DNA of 55,042 nucleotides from Mariprofundus sp. (GTDB lineage: Bacteria; Pseudomonadota; Zetaproteobacteria; Mariprofundales; Mariprofundaceae). Position 1 is the first letter of the stretch. Every line of letters begins with the position of its first letter. A program made the translations under genes and the position numbers. Below the pieces are notes generated by a model. It was not told where the DNA came from and ran no database searches. It saw nothing but the letters and a program-made list of their open reading frames with translations. This document shows, in pieces, positions 1 through 7,891 of the stretch. The stretch is taken from contig JAJFLE010000022.1 of assembly GCA_021772835.1 (NCBI GenBank), positions 1 to 55,042 on the forward strand, given 5' to 3'.

Positions 1-182
1 TGAATCTGGATGTCACCCAGATTCATCGAGACCACACTGCGCTCGGAGCCCAGCATCATGCCTTCCATCAGCGAGGCAAAAACAATCATGATAAAACAGG
101 CAAAAGCCATGGCCAGCATGGTGACCAGAGAGCGTTGCCAGCTTCGGCGCACATTTCTTGATGCCAGCGTCAGAATTCTCAT
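1..182 (-). CDS. ABC transporter permease, N-terminal part only (FtsX/LolE-like)
   Basis: The minus strand reads MRILTLASRNVRRSWQRSLV followed by a hydrophobic segment (MLAMAFACFIMIVFASLM) and then SVVSMNLGDIQI. This is the standard opening of FtsX/LolC/LolE/MacB-type permeases: a short cytoplasmic basic stretch, TM1, then the start of the periplasmic domain. The gene runs off the left edge, so only about 60 residues are seen. It starts 12 bases after the stop of the LolA-like gene (195-953), which points to one operon for lipoprotein or lipid export across the inner membrane. The exact substrate cannot be told. Confidence 0.75.
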   Translation of the reverse strand, partial: MRILTLASRNVRRSWQRSLVTMLAMAFACFIMIVFASLMEGMMLGSERSVVSMNLGDIQI

Positions 183-194
183 CTCAGCTTAACA

Positions 195-953
195 TCAACG
201 GCGCTTTAAACTTGACTTTGAGAACATCGAATCGTTGACCGGAATATTCAGCTCAAGCTGCTCATAGATAAATTCGGTATACTCGTCGGGTTTGTCTGCA
301 GGTACGACGCGTAACACAGCGGGGCGTTCTTTCCCTCCAAGCAATTTCAGGTCGTTAAAAGTAAACGTGCGCGCCAATTGCATATCTTCATCGTAATAAA
401 ACTCGATCAAAGGAGTATAGGAGTCAGCCATAATGATCAGCAGTAATTTACCCCACACCACCGGTGCGTCCGGTTTGGGAACTAGCGTAAACTCAATGAT
501 TTTGCGACCATCTCGTTCTCCTTCAAAGCTGATTGAGGCATTATAATCCTCTTCCAGCCTGGCCTCTTTCACCAGGTCGTCATTGGTCAGGTGGCTGCCC
601 ATCCACGAACCCATCATCATGCCGCTGGTCAGGCGAATCGTGCGATCTGTCTTGGGCAAATAGGTGTAGATATGGTTTTCGGATTTCAACGTCATCGTGC
701 CCTTTTCACGCAGAGGTTCGAGCACACGGAACAGCGTTTTCTCCTTACCCTTGGACCACCCCTCCATACGCATTGTGCGGGTATAGTGTTCGGTTTTCAC
801 CCGCATAGTCACCATGGCATAAGAAGAAGCACCGCGCCAAAGATCATCGACTTTGTTCAGGATAAGGCTGGTTCGATCTTTATCAGCAACCGCTTCCGTA
901 GCAAAAGCTGGAAATGCAAAAAGACAGACAAGCAGGTAACTAAGGATTTTCAT
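195..953 (-). CDS. Outer membrane lipoprotein-sorting protein (LolA-like)
   Basis: This is a 252-residue periplasmic protein with a clear signal peptide (MKILSYLLVCLFAFPAFA, cleavage before TEA). The mature part reads like the LolA-like 'outer membrane lipoprotein-sorting protein' family: a half-barrel with SYAMVTMRVKTEHYTR, GKEKTLFRVLEP, the conserved 'YLP..DRTIRL' strand and 'MGSWMGSHLTNDDLVK'. The start at 953 was chosen because it opens directly with the signal peptide; an ATG six codons upstream is possible. It lies just upstream of an FtsX-like permease, the usual context for this family, so it probably hands lipid or lipoprotein between the transporter and the outer membrane. Confidence 0.8.
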   Translation of the reverse strand: MKILSYLLVCLFAFPAFATEAVADKDRTSLILNKVDDLWRGASSYAMVTMRVKTEHYTRTMRMEGWSKGKEKTLFRVLEPLREKGTMTLKSENHIYTYLPKTDRTIRLTSGMMMGSWMGSHLTNDDLVKEARLEEDYNASISFEGERDGRKIIEFTLVPKPDAPVVWGKLLLIIMADSYTPLIEFYYDEDMQLARTFTFNDLKLLGGKERPAVLRVVPADKPDEYTEFIYEQLELNIPVNDSMFSKSSLKRR

Positions 954-1015
954 AGAAACAGTGTAGAACATCGGAATGCCGAATGAAAGTTCAGGGGCTG
1001 CGACGACTAACCGTA

Positions 1016-1381
1016 CTATTTTCCGAAATTAAGGAATGGGCTGAGACTTACGTAGAGAATAAACAACGCTACAAGAATAAATATGATGACTACAACCGGA
1101 TGCTGTTTGAACTTGTCCAAGAATGTGACATGCCCACCCTCTTCTCTCAATCTGTCGTATTCGGCTCGAATTTCTGCAAAATGCTGTTCCTGGTAGCTAT
1201 CGATGAGCCCTCTCGCCTGATCCAGCTGCGTTTCATCATGCAACCAGATGGCCGGAGTGCCTATGCCCCAGCCGCCGGCATGCGTTTCGTAGAACGAGAT
1301 CTCATGCTCATATAATAACTGACGCACATCTTCAGCTTCATCATCCGGAACATCCCTGAGCTTAAATAACCTTGCTGCCAT
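1016..1381 (-). CDS. DUF6164 family protein
   Basis: A 121-residue protein. The N-terminal 65 residues (FKLRDVPDDEAEDVRQLL, HEISFYET, GGWGIGTPAIWL) match the DUF6164 family, whose function is unknown. An acidic/basic helix (residues about 65-90) follows, then one C-terminal transmembrane segment (VVVIIFILVALFILYVSL). The topology suggests a small inner-membrane protein with a cytoplasmic ferredoxin-like head. It is a single gene, antisense-facing to the pilin locus that begins about 170 bases away. Confidence 0.75.
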   Translation of the reverse strand: MAARLFKLRDVPDDEAEDVRQLLYEHEISFYETHAGGWGIGTPAIWLHDETQLDQARGLIDSYQEQHFAEIRAEYDRLREEGGHVTFLDKFKQHPVVVIIFILVALFILYVSLSPFLNFGK

Positions 1382-1549
1382 CTATATTCCATCCCTATCT
1401 AACCATATAAAGAGTCAGGTTACTCATCAGAAATCGTGTGTAAATCATTGAAATTCAAGCCTAAACACACAGGTGACCTTTTTTGACACCACAATGTGAC
1501 GTTTTCCAACACATTCTGACTAAAAATACCGTTGTTTATAGACATTCGC

Positions 1550-1565
1550 TGGCACAGCACTTGCT
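1550..1565 (+). promoter_or_regulatory. Sigma-54 (-24/-12) promoter of the first pilin gene
   Basis: The bases read TGGCAC-AGCAC-TTGCT, an exact match to the RpoN consensus, with GG at 1551-1552 and GC at 1563-1564 separated by the required 10 bases. It lies 63 bases before the pilin start codon. RpoN control of pilA, usually through PilS/PilR, is established in Pseudomonas and Myxococcus. No PilS/PilR gene is in this window. Confidence 0.85.
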
Positions 1566-1627
1566 TTATTATCTCCTGATAACATTGCCCATTGATGGCA
1601 ACAATAACGAAAAGGAGAATCATTCTT

Positions 1628-2074
1628 ATGATGAACATGATCAAGAAAGAAAAAGGCTTCACACTAATCGAGTTGATGATCGTAGTTGCCATCATCGGCA
1701 TTCTGGCGTCTATCGCCATCCCACAGTTCGCCAGCTACCGTGTAAAAGCATTCAACTCTGCAGCCCAGTCTGACCTGAGAACTGCACAGACTACCTATGA
1801 AGTATTCTTCAATGACAATAATGAGTACCCAGCAACCGAAGGTGTTCAAACTGGCACAATCACACTCGTTGATTCTGCTTCTGGTACCGCAACATTAACT
1901 ACATCAGCATCTGTTGAGTTCTCATCATTTGCGCCTAGTGGTGCCCAAGCTTATAGCGCGAACACAAAACATACTTCTGGTGATACTGAGTACAAAACCT
2001 CAAGTTCAAGTTCCACAGTTACTGAAACAGCTTCAGCAGCAGGTACTGCTCTGACTGCACTTTCTGCCCTGTAA
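1628..2074 (+). CDS. pilA: Type IV major-type pilin (PilA/PilE-like)
   Basis: A 148-residue prepilin. After a short basic leader (MMNMIKKEKG) comes the class III cleavage site [21 protein letters not shown], with Glu at +5 of the mature chain, then the usual alpha-1 helix (IPQFASYRVKAFNSAAQSDL). The C-terminal part is rich in Ser/Thr/Ala and has no cysteine pair, so it lacks the disulfide D-region of many pilins; the Ser/Thr-rich tail could be glycosylated by the PglL-like enzyme encoded downstream. The start at 1628 has AAGGAG ten bases upstream. A sigma-54 promoter precedes it and a strong terminator follows, so it is transcribed alone at high level. Confidence 0.93.
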   Translation: MMNMIKKEKGFTLIELMIVVAIIGILASIAIPQFASYRVKAFNSAAQSDLRTAQTTYEVFFNDNNEYPATEGVQTGTITLVDSASGTATLTTSASVEFSSFAPSGAQAYSANTKHTSGDTEYKTSSSSSTVTETASAAGTALTALSAL

Positions 2075-2095
2075 TAGTAGTGCTAGAGAAACAAG

Positions 2096-2120
2096 AAGAG
2101 GGCTGAGAGGCCCTCTTTTT
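2096..2120 (+). terminator. Rho-independent terminator after the pilin gene
   Basis: AAGAGGGC (2096-2103), a 6-base loop, GCCCTCTT (2110-2117), then a T run to 2120. It sits 22 bases after the pilin stop and separates the pilin transcript from the ABC transporter genes, allowing occasional read-through. Confidence 0.9.
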
Positions 2121-2172
2121 ATTTCTTCCATTTACCATACTTACATCTCTTTAGCCGGAAAGGTTTAATACA

Positions 2173-2853
2173 ATGAGTTGTTTAGAAGTTAAAAATTTAA
2201 GTAAAATATTCGGGCAAGACATGGCTCTCGAACAAGTGAGTCTTCATATTGATAAAAATAAAGCAGTTGGTTTATTAGGGGCCAATGGTGCAGGAAAAAG
2301 CACACTGATCAAATGTATTCTTGGCCTGGTCAATCCAGACTCGGGCAGCATCAATACTGATGAGCCTCCAGCTTATCTTGCCGAATTAGCTCAGCTCCCC
2401 GCCTCTCTCTCAGCTCTGGATCTTCTTACTTACAAGTGTCGTAGCAGTAACTACCCCTCGTCAGCCGCCAAGGACTCACTGAATGAGTTTGGCCTGCCTG
2501 ACAAGGCACAAAACAAACCGATCAGAACATATTCAAAAGGTATGCGACAACGAGCCTCACTGGCTCTGACACTATGTAACCATCCACGCCTGATTCTTCT
2601 GGATGAACCGATGTCGGGACTGGACGCACTTGGCAGGGCTGAAACACTGGCTACGCTCAAACATCGCAAAAAGCAGGGCGCGGCTATACTGATGAGCAGT
2701 CATATTGTTTCCGACATGGTTCAACTCTGCGACCGTATTTTGATTATGGCGCATGGAAAAATCTGCGAAAATATAACTCTTGTCACACACTCGTTGCATG
2801 AAGTAAAAATTCTTGAAGAGAAGCTGAAGCACTGGACAGAGTCCGCCCAATGA
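2173..2853 (+). CDS. ABC transporter ATP-binding protein (PilH-like position)
   Basis: A 226-residue ABC ATPase. Walker A is GANGAGKS (residues about 36-43), the signature region is degenerate (YSKGMRQRASLAL instead of LSGGQ), Walker B is LILLDEPMSGLD, and the H-loop follows (SSHIVSD). It is of the CcmA/drug-exporter (ABC-2) type. It overlaps the downstream permease by 4 bases (ATGA), so the two form a transporter. Its place directly after a type IV pilin gene recalls PilH of Myxococcus xanthus, an ABC ATPase needed for pilus assembly; that link is inference from context. Confidence 0.9.
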   Translation: MSCLEVKNLSKIFGQDMALEQVSLHIDKNKAVGLLGANGAGKSTLIKCILGLVNPDSGSINTDEPPAYLAELAQLPASLSALDLLTYKCRSSNYPSSAAKDSLNEFGLPDKAQNKPIRTYSKGMRQRASLALTLCNHPRLILLDEPMSGLDALGRAETLATLKHRKKQGAAILMSSHIVSDMVQLCDRILIMAHGKICENITLVTHSLHEVKILEEKLKHWTESAQ

Positions 2854-3659
2854 AAAAAACATTATTTCTGGCACTACTGACACTCAGGGAGATAGCCAGC
2901 CAACGCATCTACCAGATTCTGGCCGCCATATTGATGTTTGTCCCCTGGCTTATGTTAATTCCCGCCTCATTGTTCATGCTTGATATCGGCAAGGTGATAA
3001 TTGACCTGCTATTTTTATGTCTGCATTGTTGGCTTCTGGTCTACATCTTCTTTATTGCAACCCCGCTACTAGCTCGTGATATCGAACAGAGCACATGCCA
3101 TATTTTCCTGACACTACCTATGTCTCGTGCCCAGTATTTCCTGGCCCGTTTTGCTGGCATAACGTCTGGATTTCTGCCCCTGCTATTGCTGTTCCTGATT
3201 TCAGGATCTCTTGCTATCGCCTTTGCGTCTTCTGCATGGCAAGGATATGTCGGCTCAAATACAGATACCTCCTTCATCTTCGGAACGCTGTTGATTCTGC
3301 TGCCCTATATCGCTCTCACAGCTGTACTGTTTCTTATCACGTCAAGCGCCAGCGGACTACCGGAGATCACCGTATTCCTCTTTTCAGTCTGGATACTCTG
3401 TTGGACGATCCCTCCCGTTTTGGCCGCACTACAAAATGTGGAAATACAGCAAAGCACTTCCAATATTGTTATGGTGATCATACAAGCAACGAACCAGCTA
3501 CTGCCTGATCTCTCCAGCAGCGAGATATCTCTGGCTATGGCCCATAATCATACTATTGAGACTGTCCAGGTGATCGGCTACTGCATTCATCATCTGGCAT
3601 ATGCCCTCCTTGCAATGTTGATAGCCATTCTTTTGTTCAGGCGTAGAGATCTTTCGTGA
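2850..3659 (+). CDS. ABC-2 type transporter permease (PilI-like position)
   Basis: A 269-residue polytopic membrane protein with about six hydrophobic segments (for example ILAAILMFVPWLMLIP, LLFLCLHCWLLVYIFF, GTLLILLPYIALTAVLFLI). The motif 'DIEQSTCHIFLTLPMSRAQYFLARF' between TM2 and TM3 is typical of ABC-2 permeases. It overlaps the ATPase gene at its 5' end and the next gene by 4 bases at its 3' end, so the three are translationally coupled. Substrate unknown; the pilus locus suggests a role in pilus biogenesis or surface modification. Confidence 0.85.
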   Translation: MKKTLFLALLTLREIASQRIYQILAAILMFVPWLMLIPASLFMLDIGKVIIDLLFLCLHCWLLVYIFFIATPLLARDIEQSTCHIFLTLPMSRAQYFLARFAGITSGFLPLLLLFLISGSLAIAFASSAWQGYVGSNTDTSFIFGTLLILLPYIALTAVLFLITSSASGLPEITVFLFSVWILCWTIPPVLAALQNVEIQQSTSNIVMVIIQATNQLLPDLSSSEISLAMAHNHTIETVQVIGYCIHHLAYALLAMLIAILLFRRRDLS

Positions 3660-4336
3660 CACTCAGATGGACCGTCATTGTACCCGTTGCGGGCATATTG
3701 CTTGCTCTGGTGGTATGGGGTCGCTCGGTTTCAGATATTCAACTCTATGCTGCGCATCAGGAGGCACCAGTATGGTCAGATAAGCAACAGCTGTTTTATC
3801 GCGCATGGGCAGGCGCACTGCCGGGACTGGCGGCAGACCTTGCTGTGCTTAATGTTTTCAATATCTATGCTGAAAGCCAGAAAACAGTGCCATCATCAAG
3901 AAATACTTGGTGGAACCACCTGCATTATCAATTAAGGGTAGGGCAGATCATGGATCCTTATTTCAGAGATATCTATCGTCTCACCGAGGGGTTACTGGCA
4001 TACGAGGCCAACAAAATGCAGGAATCTGTTGAGATACTCTCAAAAAGTGAACCCTTTCTAAACAGCTCCGACCCGCTACTCGTTGCCAGTTTTATTGCTC
4101 ACCAGGAACTTCACAATGATGAACTGGCCTTTGACCTAGCCAATAGAGCATCCCAAAAGCCGGATGCGCAACCATTTACGGTTGGTTATGCATCATCATT
4201 ATTGAAAAAAAGTAACGGTTGCCGTGCTGCGGTACAATTTCTTGCGGGAAGAATGCAAACTATGCCTGAGAAGTACCAACAGGGAATTAGAAACAGAATC
4301 AAAAGACTTCAGGCAAATGACGAGTGTAACGATTGA
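3656..4336 (+). CDS. Membrane-anchored TPR-like protein of the pilus ABC operon
   Basis: A 226-residue protein with one N-terminal membrane anchor (VIVPVAGILLALVVWG) and an otherwise helical periplasmic part with TPR-like texture ('YRLTEGLLAYEANKMQESVEIL', 'FIAHQELHNDELAFDLANRAS', 'GYASSLLKKSNGCRAAVQFL'). No firm family was recognised. The start overlaps the permease stop (GTGACA region), so it belongs to the same operon. By position it is the third component of the ABC set, comparable to PilG in Myxococcus, but sequence similarity to PilG cannot be judged here. Confidence 0.75.
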   Translation: MTLRWTVIVPVAGILLALVVWGRSVSDIQLYAAHQEAPVWSDKQQLFYRAWAGALPGLAADLAVLNVFNIYAESQKTVPSSRNTWWNHLHYQLRVGQIMDPYFRDIYRLTEGLLAYEANKMQESVEILSKSEPFLNSSDPLLVASFIAHQELHNDELAFDLANRASQKPDAQPFTVGYASSLLKKSNGCRAAVQFLAGRMQTMPEKYQQGIRNRIKRLQANDECND

Positions 4337-4351
4337 GCTCTAGCTTGAGAT

Positions 4352-4367
4352 TGGCCTCTTACTTGCT
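4352..4367 (+). promoter_or_regulatory. Sigma-54 (-24/-12) promoter of the second pilin gene
   Basis: The bases read TGGCCT-CTTAC-TTGCT. GG at 4353-4354 and GC at 4365-4366 are 10 bases apart, as RpoN needs; the -24 box differs from consensus at two positions (CT for AC). It lies 51 bases before the second pilin start, nearly the same distance as in the first pilin gene. Confidence 0.7.
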
Positions 4368-4417
4368 GCCAGAAGATTGAGCCACTCATGCCATTTTTTA
4401 TCAGAAGGAACCTGACC

Positions 4418-4924
4418 ATGGATAATAAGCAATCTGGATTTACTCTCATCGAAATAATGATTGTTGTTGCCATCATCGGGATTCTTTCTGCCGTTGCAAT
4501 CCCCTCTTATCAAAGCTATCGGGAAAAAGCGAATAACTCTCAAACACTGGCAGATGTGTATCATCTGTATCTCTTTGAAAACAGTTTCTTTGATGATCAC
4601 CTCGAATATGTTCCGTTATTGACCACGGATAAACAGAGTAACGGCGTGGTCAGTAAAAATATTACACTAGCAAACTCGGATACTGAGTTGTTTGAAATTC
4701 GAAACCTTTCCATGGATGTTCAAATAGCTGCAACAGTAGGCAACAATAATCAAACCGTTATTGTTGGAGCAAAACACCAGGCTAGCCCGATTGTGATAGC
4801 CACGGATTTGGAAGCTAAGGATGGCTATCATAAAAAAGAAATATCTGGCGCATTCTCACAAGCAAGCATACCTGCAGCAACAACGGCCAATGATTTGACA
4901 AGCTGGGAACTTTATCAAAAATAG
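4418..4924 (+). CDS. Second type IV pilin-like protein
   Basis: A 168-residue prepilin: leader MDNKQSG, cleavage site [21 protein letters not shown] with Glu at +5, then [20 protein letters not shown]. The globular part differs fully from the first pilin ([28 protein letters not shown], few prolines, no cysteines), so this is not a recent duplicate of the 1628 gene; it may be a minor or alternative pilin. The start at 4418 has AAGGAA eight bases upstream; an upstream ATG would add a non-pilin N-terminus. It has its own sigma-54 promoter and is followed after 7 bases by the PglL-like gene. Confidence 0.9.
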   Translation: MDNKQSGFTLIEIMIVVAIIGILSAVAIPSYQSYREKANNSQTLADVYHLYLFENSFFDDHLEYVPLLTTDKQSNGVVSKNITLANSDTELFEIRNLSMDVQIAATVGNNNQTVIVGAKHQASPIVIATDLEAKDGYHKKEISGAFSQASIPAATTANDLTSWELYQK

Positions 4925-4931
4925 TGTAACC

Positions 4932-6671
4932 TTGTTACGAACGGATTTTCTTCAACCAGCATCTTTGATCTCCATAACTGCATTTATATTGTTGCTACTT
5001 ACCCCGTATATTTTCCCGGGCACATTCCCATTTGATGTTAATTTAATTCTAGCTTCAGCTGCTGCCGCATTGTTTGCAGCAAGTATCATGCTTCAAAAGA
5101 AGTGGCTGTATCTATCCAAACCTCTATTTGCCAGTTTTATATTTATACTGTGTATTCAACTATTCCTGCTTAATAACAATTATCTGCTGGCTGAAGAAAC
5201 ATGGCGACTGCAAAATATCCAATATCTCATGGCATTTATAATGCTGATCATCGGTGCATCGGTTTCTTCGACTTCCCTGATCTGCTGGATGAAGGCATAT
5301 ATCTTCATCGCTATATCCTGGGGATTAATTGGTCTTTTCGTTTGGCTAGGAGGAACCTCTGGTGAGGCTCTTCAAATTGGTACGGTCACATTAGCTCTAC
5401 CTCCTGCCCTCAAAGTGTCGGGGCCGTTCAATCAGGGGAATATATTTGCTGCAGCAATCGGATTTGCATGGCTGTTTTCCCATTGGTTTTTTTTACTGGA
5501 AAAGAAACCTGTTTATGCGGCCTGTATCATTTTCTTTACTGCCCTGCTTTTTGATACACTATCCCGAGGCGGATGGATCGCTTTCCTCATAACGATCACC
5601 CTGCTTCTGTTCGCTCTTAAACCGGGACGAGTACTATTTACGCAGAAATTGATCCCCATGTGGCTTGCGGGGCTTGCAGCTGGCGCTATTTTCCTTGAAT
5701 TCAGCAACCCTTCGGTTGAAGCTCAGGGCGTCCAGGTTGTGACTCAAACGGCGGCGGCCTCCTTTAACGCCCGCCTCGTTATCTGGGTGGCAGCTATTCA
5801 TGAGTTCATGAATGCCCCACTTACCGGTGTCGGCTGGGGCCAGTTCCAATCTGAGTTCTGGATCGTGAAACCCGCTACTATCTCATGGATCAATGACAAC
5901 CTGAATATGGAAATTCCATCCAGTTTTGTTCCATACAATGCCCATAATATATTTCTTCATGTTTTGGCTGAAGCGGGTCTGATTGCATTCGTTGCGCTTT
6001 GCTGGGGCATTTATAAATTAGCTCAAGTCACTATCAAACTCGTGTTAAATGGAGATAGCATCAGGCTTCCTTTTGCTCTTGCGGCCTCTGCTTTCATATT
6101 GCAGTCACAAGTCAACACAGTATTCCACCGCCCCATGATTTTATTAGTCGCCTCATTCTTTGCAGGCATTGCACTGGCACCATGGCTTTGGAAAAACAGC
6201 TGGAAAATAAGATCAAGGTTTTCGGTGAAAGCTACGTCAATCATCTTAACATGCCTGCTTGTTATCTGGGCATCCCAGTTAACCCAGCAATGGTTTAAAG
6301 TAGAACAGGCTATTCTGAACCTGGATTTAGGACAAAAATATTCTGTAGAAAATTTAGTCGGTTTTGCATCTCACCCCAGAATGGGACCTCTATCTCTGAC
6401 ATGGCTTGGCTTTAAGGTAGCAACGGAGCAACAACACCTGCCATTGCTCAAATGGATGGTGCCATACCTGAAGCCCTCATTAAATGAGGTGCCATCTATA
6501 CTGGCGCATCAGGTTCTGTTTTATTCGTTTTCATTTTCTCAAGAGTTTGAAGAGGCCTGCAGGATCGGAAAAATCATATCCTCGCAAAAACTCCAGGGAG
6601 AACAAAACAATCCGGCCTACGACAAGGCCTGTGAATCCAGACAAGCAGCCAAATATTTATTTGGCTACTGA
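4932..6671 (+). CDS. PglL-like O-oligosaccharyltransferase / Wzy-type ligase
   Basis: A 579-residue polytopic inner-membrane protein (about 12 segments). The large periplasmic loop contains the hallmark of the Wzy/WaaL/PglL superfamily: ARLVIWVAAIHEFMNAPLTG, GVGWGQF, and PYNAHNIFLHVLAEAGL with the conserved His-Asn. C-terminal soluble residues (about 460-579) look like the PglL C-terminal region. PglL enzymes move a lipid-linked glycan onto Ser/Thr of pilins, which fits its place immediately after a pilin gene. Translation probably starts at TTG 4932 with no clear ribosome site, suggesting coupling to the pilin stop. O-antigen ligase is the alternative. Confidence 0.82.
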   Translation: MLRTDFLQPASLISITAFILLLLTPYIFPGTFPFDVNLILASAAAALFAASIMLQKKWLYLSKPLFASFIFILCIQLFLLNNNYLLAEETWRLQNIQYLMAFIMLIIGASVSSTSLICWMKAYIFIAISWGLIGLFVWLGGTSGEALQIGTVTLALPPALKVSGPFNQGNIFAAAIGFAWLFSHWFFLLEKKPVYAACIIFFTALLFDTLSRGGWIAFLITITLLLFALKPGRVLFTQKLIPMWLAGLAAGAIFLEFSNPSVEAQGVQVVTQTAAASFNARLVIWVAAIHEFMNAPLTGVGWGQFQSEFWIVKPATISWINDNLNMEIPSSFVPYNAHNIFLHVLAEAGLIAFVALCWGIYKLAQVTIKLVLNGDSIRLPFALAASAFILQSQVNTVFHRPMILLVASFFAGIALAPWLWKNSWKIRSRFSVKATSIILTCLLVIWASQLTQQWFKVEQAILNLDLGQKYSVENLVGFASHPRMGPLSLTWLGFKVATEQQHLPLLKWMVPYLKPSLNEVPSILAHQVLFYSFSFSQEFEEACRIGKIISSQKLQGEQNNPAYDKACESRQAAKYLFGY

Positions 6672-6677
6672 GGCTGG

Positions 6678-7703
6678 TTAAGCCAGCGGCCATCTCGGTT
6701 GCGCATCCCAGTCATCGGGAATATTCTGGTCGGCACAGGCGCGCTGAAATCCGGCATAAGCGATCATCGCGGCGTTATCGGTGCAGTGCTTGGGGTCAGG
6801 CAGGTGGACTTCGATTTGTTTTTTGCCTGCCATATCAAAGAGCATCTGACGCAGACTCTGATTGGCTGCTACTCCACCGGCAATCACAAGTCTGGGTGCA
6901 TCTTCCTTCAGACATGCACGAATACTCTTTTTCACCAGCACTTCACAGATTGCAGCTTCAATGGCGGCGGCCATATCGGACAATGCCTGAGCATCAAATG
7001 ATTCAACACCTCCGGCATTTTTTACAGCATACATTACTGCCGTTTTCAGGCCTGAAAAACTGAAGTGAAGATTGTCTGTATTCAACATCGGGCGCGGCAG
7101 CTTGAATCGTTTGGCATCACCACCTTTGGCCAGATGTGCAATTTCAGGGCCTCCCGGATATGGTAAACCCAGTAGTCTCGCCGATTTATCAAAACACTCA
7201 CCGGCCGCATCATCGAGCGTCTGCCCGACAATACTATAGGAGCCGATACCATCCACGCGCACCAGCATGGTATGGCCACCGGACACCAGCAGTGTGATAA
7301 ACGGAAACGTTGGTAACAGATTATCAATGCCGGGAGCCAGCAGATGACCTTCCATGTGATGGATCGGCATCACCGGAATATTATGCACCATGCCAAGTGC
7401 GCGGGCATAAGATGTGCCTACCAACAGAGCTCCCATCAAGCCCGGGCCTGCGGTGATAGCAATCTGATCAATCTGACTGAACGTCAAGCCGGTTTCTTGC
7501 ATGATAGACTCGATCATGGGCGGCAGTGCAGTCAGATGCTCACGTGATGCCACCTCAGGCACCACGCCACCAAAGCGCGCATGCGTTTCAATCTGTGATG
7601 CCACCTGTTCGGCCAGTAGCTTTCCCCTGCCGCTTGATCTGTCACCATCATAAATCGCCACAGCTGTTTCATCACACGATGTTTCAATACCAAGAAAAAT
7701 CAT
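6678..7703 (-). CDS. tsaD: tRNA N6-threonylcarbamoyladenosine synthase subunit TsaD
   Basis: A 341-residue TsaD/Kae1/Gcp protein, full length. It opens with ILGIETSCDETAVAIYD, has the metal-binding HxxxH (HHMEGHLLAP, residues about 111-120), the ASKHA phosphate loops (VSGGHTML, GQTLDDAAGECFDKSARLLGL) and 'VIAGGVAANQSLR'. It transfers threonylcarbamoyl from TC-AMP to A37 of ANN-decoding tRNAs, working with TsaB and TsaE (not in this window). It converges with the PglL-like gene, with only 6 bases between the stops. Confidence 0.97.
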   Translation of the reverse strand: MIFLGIETSCDETAVAIYDGDRSSGRGKLLAEQVASQIETHARFGGVVPEVASREHLTALPPMIESIMQETGLTFSQIDQIAITAGPGLMGALLVGTSYARALGMVHNIPVMPIHHMEGHLLAPGIDNLLPTFPFITLLVSGGHTMLVRVDGIGSYSIVGQTLDDAAGECFDKSARLLGLPYPGGPEIAHLAKGGDAKRFKLPRPMLNTDNLHFSFSGLKTAVMYAVKNAGGVESFDAQALSDMAAAIEAAICEVLVKKSIRACLKEDAPRLVIAGGVAANQSLRQMLFDMAGKKQIEVHLPDPKHCTDNAAMIAYAGFQRACADQNIPDDWDAQPRWPLA

Positions 7704-7735
7704 CTATCCACCATTATTAATAACATAAACATCTC

Positions 7736-7875
7736 ACCGCAGAGGCACCCCAGGGCGCTCTCTCTTGCGCAAGCGCAATTCACCTTGTCGCTAAGAACAC
7801 AGAGGAAAGCAGTATCCGCAGAACAATATACTACTGTATTTGTTTTACCCCTGCGTCCTTAGCGTCCTCTGTGGT
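7736..7875. repeat. Intergenic inverted-repeat element
   Basis: ACCGCAGAGG (7736-7745) faces CCTCTGTGGT (7866-7875), 9 of 10 paired. Between them lie CGCTAAGAACACAGAGG and CCTTAGCGTCCTCTG, which also pair in part. This is the palindromic, non-coding sequence type often found between proteobacterial genes. A similar but distinct inverted repeat is at 19228-19348. Confidence 0.55.
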
Positions 7876-7891
7876 AAAAAAAAAATGAAAT

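Noticed and set aside
983-1315. 110-codon plus-strand frame opposite DUF6164
   Set aside because: Antisense to a recognised family, no ribosome site.
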